Assembly: GCA_041625325.1 (NCBI GenBank)
Contig: JBFJTN010000048.1
Location: 1-17,985 of the forward strand
DNA length: 17,985 nt
Direction: 5' to 3'
Source: Oceanococcus sp041625325
Lineage (GTDB): Bacteria > Pseudomonadota > Gammaproteobacteria > Nevskiales > Oceanococcaceae
The position numbers and the translations under genes were made by a program. Below, one piece after another: positions 13,422 through 17,985 of this stretch; position 1 is the stretch's first letter; each line of letters begins with the position of its first letter. A model generated the notes under the pieces. That model made no database searches. It had not been told where the DNA came from and saw only the letters and a program-made list of their open reading frames with translations.

Positions 13422-14707
13422 CCCGCGTCCGGTGGGTTGCGGTATTCCACGTAGGCTTCGTCGCGCAGCTGCCGGACCCAGACGTCGTACTGCTCGCTGG
13501 CCTTGCGCTTGAAGATCGCCTCGCGGGCCTGGGCTCGCTGCAGCTCGGCGCTGCGGTCACGTTCGCGACGGTCCAGCACCTGGACGAAGTGGAATCCGAA
13601 TGGCGACTGGAACACCGGGCTGATCTCGCCGATCTCCAGGACGTCCAGGGCCCGCTGGAACTCCGGCACGAAGGTCTCGGGGCCCTGCCAGCCCAGATCG
13701 CCGCCCTGGTTGGCCGAGCCCGGGTCCTCGGAATGCTTGCGCGCGATCTTGGCGAAGTCCTCGCCCTCGGCCACCCGCTGGCGCAGGGCTTCGATCTCCT
13801 TGCGGGTCTGCTCCGGATTGCGCAGCACATTGGGCTTCAGCAGCACGTGCCGCGCCTGGGTTTCGCGCACCTGGGCGTTGGCCACCGCGCCACGCTTGCT
13901 GATCAGCTTGACGATATGCAGGCCGCCGCCACCGATGATCGGATCGCTGACCCCACCGGCGGACAGCTTGGACACCACGTCGGTGAACAGGGTGGGCAGG
14001 GCGTTGCCGCGCCGCCAGCCCAGATCGCCGCCTTCCAGGGCCCGCGGGCTGTCGGAATGGGTGATCGCCAGCTGGGTGAAATCTTCACCGGCGCGCGCCT
14101 TGCGCACCACCTCGCGGGCCTTCTTTTCGGCGGCTTCGCGCACCCCGGGATCGGCGCCGGAGGGCACTGCGATCAGGATGTGGGCGAGATGGTACTCGGT
14201 CTGGTCCTGGCCGCCCTGGCGTTCCAGGGCGAGGTCGATGTCCTCGTCGGTGACGATCACGCGCGAGTCCACCTCGGCCTGGCGCAGCTGGCTGACCAGC
14301 ATCTCGTCGCGGACCTGCTGGCGGATCTGCAGGTAGTCCACGCCCTGGCGGCGCAGGGCCAGGGCGAACTGGTTGAGGCTCATGCCATTGCGCGCCGCGA
14401 TGTCCTCCAGGGCACGGTTCAGATCGGGGTCGCTGATGCGCAGGCCGCCCTGCAGCGCCCGCTGCACCTGCGCCTTGGTGACCACGATGCGTTCCAGCAA
14501 CTGGCGCCGCAGCACCTCGTCATCCGGCAGCTCGCCGCGACCGGCCAGCTGCTCCTTGATCTGTTTCAGCGACTGCTCGAGCTCGCTGTTGAGGACCACC
14601 TCGTCGTTGACCACGGCAACGATGTAATCGACGACCTGAGCCGCGCGGGCAGGCAGATGGCTGAGCAACAGGCAGGCGGCCACGAAGGCCATACGGGTCA
14701 TGGACAT
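13418..14707 (-). CDS. surA: Periplasmic chaperone and peptidyl-prolyl isomerase SurA
   Basis: A 429-residue chaperone that escorts outer-membrane proteins, including LptD, across the periplasm to the BAM complex. Residues 1-22 are a signal peptide (basic N-terminus, LLLSHLPARA). The N-terminal chaperone domain begins QVVDYIVAVVNDEVVLNSEL at 24-43. Two parvulin domains follow: about 170-270 (YHLAHILIAV to GGGLHIVKLISK) and about 281-380 (RHVLLKP to GFHFVQVLDRR). The C-terminal helix ends the protein. Length equals the usual 427-430. The ATG at 14707 is preferred; the ATG at 14701 would also work, while the TTG at 14737 would extend past the signal peptide. No strong ribosome site is seen. It starts 51 bases after the lptD stop. 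Confidence 0.96.
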   Translation of the reverse strand: MSMTRMAFVAACLLLSHLPARAAQVVDYIVAVVNDEVVLNSELEQSLKQIKEQLAGRGELPDDEVLRRQLLERIVVTKAQVQRALQGGLRISDPDLNRALEDIAARNGMSLNQFALALRRQGVDYLQIRQQVRDEMLVSQLRQAEVDSRVIVTDEDIDLALERQGGQDQTEYHLAHILIAVPSGADPGVREAAEKKAREVVRKARAGEDFTQLAITHSDSPRALEGGDLGWRRGNALPTLFTDVVSKLSAGGVSDPIIGGGGLHIVKLISKRGAVANAQVRETQARHVLLKPNVLRNPEQTRKEIEALRQRVAEGEDFAKIARKHSEDPGSANQGGDLGWQGPETFVPEFQRALDVLEIGEISPVFQSPFGFHFVQVLDRRERDRSAELQRAQAREAIFKRKASEQYDVWVRQLRDEAYVEYRNPPDAG

Positions 14708-14732
14708 GGGAAATTCGGCAAACGGATGTGAA

Positions 14733-14748
14733 CGCAAGCGTGCTTGCG
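14733..14748. repeat. 16-base palindrome between lptD and surA
   Basis: CGCAAGC and GCTTGCG are exact inverted arms around GT, in the 51-base gap between the lptD stop and the surA ATG. There is no U-run after it, so it is not an obvious terminator. It might be an mRNA stability or processing structure. Confidence 0.4.
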
Positions 14749-14758
14749 CGAGGTATCT

Positions 14759-16921
14759 CTACAGAATATCACGCTCCAGCAGGCTATCCAGACCTTCTCC
14801 GATCCGGCCGAGGCCGTTTAGTTCCAGTTGCAGGTAGATGGAGGAGTCGAAGGCATCGCCATTGCCGTTGAGGTGGCGGCGCCAGGCGACCTGGGTCGCC
14901 CAGCAGCAACTGCGGTATTCCAGCCCGCCGACCGACTCCAGGCTGCGCTGATCCATCAGGGAGTAGGTCCAGCGTCCGGCCAGGCGCCAGCGCGAACTGA
15001 GCGGCAGGGAGATCAGCGCGTCGCTCTGCTCGAAATTGTCGCGCCGGAAGCGGTAGGACACCTGGGCGAAGCGCCCGCCATCCCCCTGATAGCGTACCGC
15101 CGCCGAGCCCTGGTTCATCTGGTTCTCGTCCGCGTTCCACTGTCCGATCAACTGGGCGCGCCAGTGCGGATCGGGCGAATAATCCAGCTCGCCCAGCCAG
15201 TCGGAGCTGCCGGCCACCTGGGGCGATTCGCCCGGCAGGGTGACCAGCGAGTCCTCCAGGCGCAGCTGCAGGCCCAGCTTGGCGCTGAGTTCGCGATGGC
15301 GACCGTGGTCCCGGTACCAGTCGGTGCGCAGCGCGGTGATCAGCAGATTGGCATCGGCCACCCGGTCGGCGCCGGTGTAGCGGTTGCTGGCAAACAGCTG
15401 ATCGAAGGAGAAGTCGGGCGGGCTGGTGTCGAACAGCGGCAGCTCATCCTGGTCGCGATGCGGTACATAGAGATAGCTGAGTTGCGGGGTCAGGGTCTGG
15501 TGGCGGCCGTTCTGGCCGAGTCGCAGGAAGCGCAGGCCCACGCCGCTCTGCAGGATGGGCAGGCTGCGATCCAGCGCCAGATCCTCGGCGCCGTCCTGGC
15601 GCAGGCGATAGGCGGTGTGGCGATAGTCGGCGCGGGCGGTGAAGAAGGCCTGGGGCAGATCCAGGCGCCAGGCCAGGCCCAGGCGGGCGTCGCCGCGCCA
15701 GCCCTCGTCGGCCACGTCGTGGCGAAAATCCACCAGTTCGGCGGCGAGCAGCGGCTGCCACTGGCCGTTGGCCCTGGGGGGGGCCCAGTTCAGCCGCAGT
15801 TCCGGCGCGCGCCGGTGCGGGTGTTCATCCGCCGCCAGGCTGTCCAGCAGGCTTTGATAGGCGTGGGCGGACAGGCTGGCCTGCAGGCCCCGGCCATGAT
15901 CGTAATAGCCGATGCTGGCGAAACGCGGCAGCTGGCTCTGGGCCTCGTCAGCCTCGCTGCTGCCCAGCTCGCTGAGGTAGGCCTTGTCGCTGAGCCGGAG
16001 AAAGCCGGCCTGCCAGATCCAGCGTCGGTCCGTCCCGCCCACCAGCTCCGAGGAGACCAGGTAGCGGCGCTCTCCGCTGCGTTCGTCCTCATCCAGAAAT
16101 TCCACCTGGCTGCGCCCCTGGCTGTGCGACCACAGATAGCGCAGTTCCCCCTGGGCCTGATCGCCCAGCCGGGCCATGTGCCGGGCGGTCAGGGTCATGT
16201 CGTAGTTGCTCGCCAGATTGATGTACAGGGGCAGGCTGAAATCCAGGCCGGTCGCGGCCCCGTCACCCAGGCGCGGGGGCAGCAGCCCGCTGCGTCGAGC
16301 CTCGCCGACCGGGAACCAGAAGCGGGGCAGCCAGAACAGCGGCACGCCCTTGAAGCGCAGGCGGGCGTTGCGCGCCGAACCCAGGCCCCGGTCGTTGTCC
16401 AGGCGGATCTCGTCGCCTTCCAGCACCCAGTCTTCCTGGTCCTCGGGGCAGGTGGTGTAGCGCACCTGACTGAGCGTGGCCTGCCCGCGACCGCCGATGG
16501 CCAGCTCACCGGCGCTGCCACGGGCACCGGCGGCGTAGGCGACGTAGCGCGCGTCCCGGAAGCTGGCCTGGTCCTCGTCCAGACGGATATCGGCGCTGGC
16601 CGCGGTGAGCTGCAGTTCGTCGGTCTCGAAAAAGGTCTCGCCGGAGACCCGCAGGTGGCGTTGGGCGTGGTCGTATTCCACATCATCCGCGCGCAGGACC
16701 TGGCGACCGAAACGCAGCCGCACGCCCTGGCGCAGGCGGGAGGTGCCGTAGGCCTGCAGATCCACCTCGCCGGCATCGGCGTGCAGGGCATCATCACCGG
16801 TCAGTTCATCGACGTACTGCCGGCTGCCCACGCGCAGATCCTCGCACAGCGCCTGTGCCTGCAGCAGCCCGCAAGTCAGGCTGAGCAGAAGGCCGCTGCT
16901 AATTCTGTAGAATCCGCGCAA
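14759..16921 (-). CDS. lptD: LPS-assembly outer-membrane protein LptD
   Basis: A 720-residue outer-membrane translocon that, with LptE, inserts lipopolysaccharide into the outer leaflet. Residues 1-24 are a signal peptide ending AQA. The periplasmic OstA/jellyroll domain spans about 35-150, then the 26-strand barrel. FKGVPLFWLPRFWFPVGEARRSGLLPPRLG-like sequence at about 190-219 is the family hallmark at the barrel entry. All four disulfide cysteines are there: C26, C158 and the adjacent pair C672-C673 near the C-terminus. Length is somewhat below E. coli (784). The start is TTG at 16921; no ATG or GTG lies in frame upstream or within the signal peptide. It heads the lptD-surA-pdxA-ksgA block and diverges from amgK with 22 bases between them, so its promoter probably lies inside amgK. 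Confidence 0.96.
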   Translation of the reverse strand: MRGFYRISSGLLLSLTCGLLQAQALCEDLRVGSRQYVDELTGDDALHADAGEVDLQAYGTSRLRQGVRLRFGRQVLRADDVEYDHAQRHLRVSGETFFETDELQLTAASADIRLDEDQASFRDARYVAYAAGARGSAGELAIGGRGQATLSQVRYTTCPEDQEDWVLEGDEIRLDNDRGLGSARNARLRFKGVPLFWLPRFWFPVGEARRSGLLPPRLGDGAATGLDFSLPLYINLASNYDMTLTARHMARLGDQAQGELRYLWSHSQGRSQVEFLDEDERSGERRYLVSSELVGGTDRRWIWQAGFLRLSDKAYLSELGSSEADEAQSQLPRFASIGYYDHGRGLQASLSAHAYQSLLDSLAADEHPHRRAPELRLNWAPPRANGQWQPLLAAELVDFRHDVADEGWRGDARLGLAWRLDLPQAFFTARADYRHTAYRLRQDGAEDLALDRSLPILQSGVGLRFLRLGQNGRHQTLTPQLSYLYVPHRDQDELPLFDTSPPDFSFDQLFASNRYTGADRVADANLLITALRTDWYRDHGRHRELSAKLGLQLRLEDSLVTLPGESPQVAGSSDWLGELDYSPDPHWRAQLIGQWNADENQMNQGSAAVRYQGDGGRFAQVSYRFRRDNFEQSDALISLPLSSRWRLAGRWTYSLMDQRSLESVGGLEYRSCCWATQVAWRRHLNGNGDAFDSSIYLQLELNGLGRIGEGLDSLLERDIL
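16908..16913 (+). promoter_or_regulatory. Possible -10 box for amgK
   Basis: TAGAAT (5 of 6 to consensus) lies 30 bases before the amgK ATG, inside the first codons of lptD on the other strand, within the inverted repeat ATTCT-GT-AGAAT. No good -35 is seen at 16-18 bases. Because only 22 bases separate the two genes, a promoter inside lptD is expected. Confidence 0.35.
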
Positions 16922-16943
16922 ATCTCTTGATTCCCCGTCGTGA

Positions 16944-17924
16944 ATGAAGCGCCAGACCGCGCAGGATGACCGCCTGCAACAATTGAAGGCCTGGCTGGGC
17001 CAGGTCCTGCCGGGTCACAGCGAGCCGGTGCCCGCCTCGAGCGACGCCAGCTTCCGGCGCTATTTTCGCGTATTTTGCGGCGACCGGAGCTGGATCGTAA
17101 TGGATGCGCCCCCGGCGCAGGAAGACTGCGGCCCCTTCGTGCAGGTCAGCGGCCTGCTCGCGCAGGCCGGTGTGCGGGTGCCCGAAGTGCATGGCCGGGA
17201 CCTGGTGCAGGGCTTCCTGCTGCTGGATGACCTGGGTCAGGAGACCTTTCTGTCCCGGATCCAGCAAGGCGACGGCAAGGCGGCCTATGCCTTGGCCATC
17301 GACAGCCTGCTGAGAATCCAGGCGGCGCCCGCCAGCGGCCTGCCGGCCTACGATGCCGCCCTGCTGCAGCGGGAAATGGACCTGTTCCACGACTGGTACC
17401 TGGCGCGTCACCTGGGCCGTCAGCTGGATCCGGCCGAGCAGGCCGGCTGGGTCGCCTGTTGCCAGGCGCTGACCGCAGCGGCGCTGGCCCAGCCGCGCGT
17501 CTTCGTGCATCGCGACTATCACTCGCGCAACCTGATGTGGGATGGCGAGTCCGGCATCGGCGTGCTGGATTTTCAGGACGCCGTCTGCGGACCGATCAGC
17601 TATGACCTGGTGTCCCTGCTGCGCGATTGCTACATCGCCTGGCCCGGCGATCAGGTCGAGGCCTGGTGCGCGGACTATCACGCCGCGGCGCGGGCCGCCG
17701 GCCTGCCGGTGCCGGACCTGCAGCGCTTCCGCCGCGATTTCGACTGGATGGGCGTGCAGCGACATCTGAAGGCCGCCGGCATCTTCGCCCGCCTGAATCA
17801 TCGGGACGGCAAACCCGGCTATCTGGCCGACATTCCGCGCACTCTGGGCTATGTCCATGCGGTCAGCGAGCAATATCCGGAACTGGCCCCTCTGCACCGG
17901 CTGGTGGGCGCATGCCTGAGCTGA
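16944..17924 (+). CDS. amgK: N-acetylmuramate/N-acetylglucosamine-1-kinase AmgK
   Basis: A 326-residue aminoglycoside-phosphotransferase-fold kinase. AmgK phosphorylates MurNAc (and GlcNAc) at the anomeric carbon, the step before MurU in peptidoglycan recycling that bypasses MurA and thus fosfomycin. The N-terminal SDASFRRYFRV (33-43) is typical. The catalytic loop is VHRDYHSRNLMW at 188-199 (D191, N196) and the metal-binding aspartate is in LDFQDAVCGP at 208-217 (D209). DFDWMGVQRHLKAAGIFARL near 250-275 is also characteristic. The ATG at 16944 has no clear Shine-Dalgarno. The gene diverges from lptD, as in Pseudomonas, and its end overlaps murU by 13 bases. That context supports AmgK over other phosphotransferases. 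Confidence 0.94.
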   Translation: MKRQTAQDDRLQQLKAWLGQVLPGHSEPVPASSDASFRRYFRVFCGDRSWIVMDAPPAQEDCGPFVQVSGLLAQAGVRVPEVHGRDLVQGFLLLDDLGQETFLSRIQQGDGKAAYALAIDSLLRIQAAPASGLPAYDAALLQREMDLFHDWYLARHLGRQLDPAEQAGWVACCQALTAAALAQPRVFVHRDYHSRNLMWDGESGIGVLDFQDAVCGPISYDLVSLLRDCYIAWPGDQVEAWCADYHAAARAAGLPVPDLQRFRRDFDWMGVQRHLKAAGIFARLNHRDGKPGYLADIPRTLGYVHAVSEQYPELAPLHRLVGACLS

Positions 17925-17985
17925 GCGCCATGCTGCTCGCCGCCGGCCGCGGCGAGCGTCTGCGCCCGCTGACCGACCACTGCCC
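17912..17985 (+). CDS. murU: N-acetylmuramate-1-phosphate uridylyltransferase MurU (5' end only)
   Basis: The first 24 codons of a nucleotidyltransferase that turns MurNAc-1-phosphate and UTP into UDP-MurNAc, the step after AmgK. The visible sequence MPELSAMLLAAGRGERLRPL contains the nucleotide-binding LAAGxGxRLxPLT signature and runs off the right edge. The ATG at 17912 lies inside the end of amgK (13-base overlap, different frame), with GGTGGG just upstream. An alternative ATG at 17930 (codon 7) is possible. On its own this motif fits any sugar-phosphate nucleotidyltransferase; position after amgK makes MurU the clear choice. Confidence 0.88.
   Translation, partial: MPELSAMLLAAGRGERLRPLTDHC

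Noticed and set aside
13169..14731. 520-codon plus-strand open frame opposite surA
   Set aside because: Antisense shadow. SurA on the other strand has both parvulin domains and a signal peptide.
14828..16930. 700-codon plus-strand open frame opposite lptD
   Set aside because: Nearly complete antisense of lptD. Composition (A/G/Q/V) is that of a reversed GC-rich gene, and LptD has all its conserved cysteines.
1..17985. Search for mobile elements, defence systems, CRISPR, tRNA, rRNA and biosynthetic clusters
   Set aside because: No transposase, integrase, regularly spaced repeats, RNA genes or multi-enzyme cluster could be recognised; the window reads as stable chromosomal genes.

Overview
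The window is about 18 kb of GC-rich (by eye roughly two-thirds G+C), densely coded chromosomal DNA from a gammaproteobacterium. The evidence is the lptD-surA-pdxA-ksgA gene order, the amgK-murU pair divergent from lptD (known from Pseudomonas and relatives), and standalone ApaG, TesB and SufT proteins. I cannot fix the genus. I see no insertion sequence, prophage, tRNA, rRNA, CRISPR array or toxin-antitoxin pair, so this looks like core or stable genome.

Layout, left to right. Bases 1-171 (-) hold the 5' end of a secreted, probably OmpA-type outer-membrane protein. It diverges from an O-methyltransferase (409-1074, +). Next comes a four-gene (-) series, which reads right to left as apaG, a DUF1244 protein, a wax ester synthase/diacylglycerol acyltransferase and an M13 zinc metallopeptidase (5347 down to 1147). 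An Old-Yellow-Enzyme-type flavin oxidoreductase (5419-6708, +) converges with sufT (6761-7315, -). A short AT-rich gap separates sufT from a (+) pair: an unrecognised exported protein with a possible C-terminal SPOR-like domain (7376-8416) and a patatin/RssA-type hydrolase (8426-9295). These converge with a (-) pair: a receiver-only response regulator with a C-terminal coiled coil (10652-9966) and a rhomboid protease (9961-9311). tesB (10797-11696, +) overlaps the end of ksgA tail to tail. The (-) block lptD-surA-pdxA-ksgA (16921 down to 11693) follows, and the window ends in divergent amgK (16944-17924, +) and the first codons of murU.

Functionally the right third is envelope-centred. LptD places LPS in the outer membrane, SurA is the periplasmic chaperone for outer-membrane proteins (LptD included), and AmgK/MurU recycle MurNAc to UDP-MurNAc. 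PdxA (vitamin B6) and KsgA (16S rRNA dimethylation) share the transcription unit. apaG, which commonly follows ksgA, is displaced about 6 kb away.

I did not find a clearly new system. The observations best worth a second look are three. First, an 8-bp perfect hairpin holds both the end of the response-regulator gene and the TTG start of the rhomboid gene, suggesting strict translational coupling. Second, the unrecognised exported protein is tightly coupled to a patatin hydrolase. Third, several genes use non-ATG starts at coupled junctions. Long open frames antisense to the real genes are GC-codon shadows and are left out.
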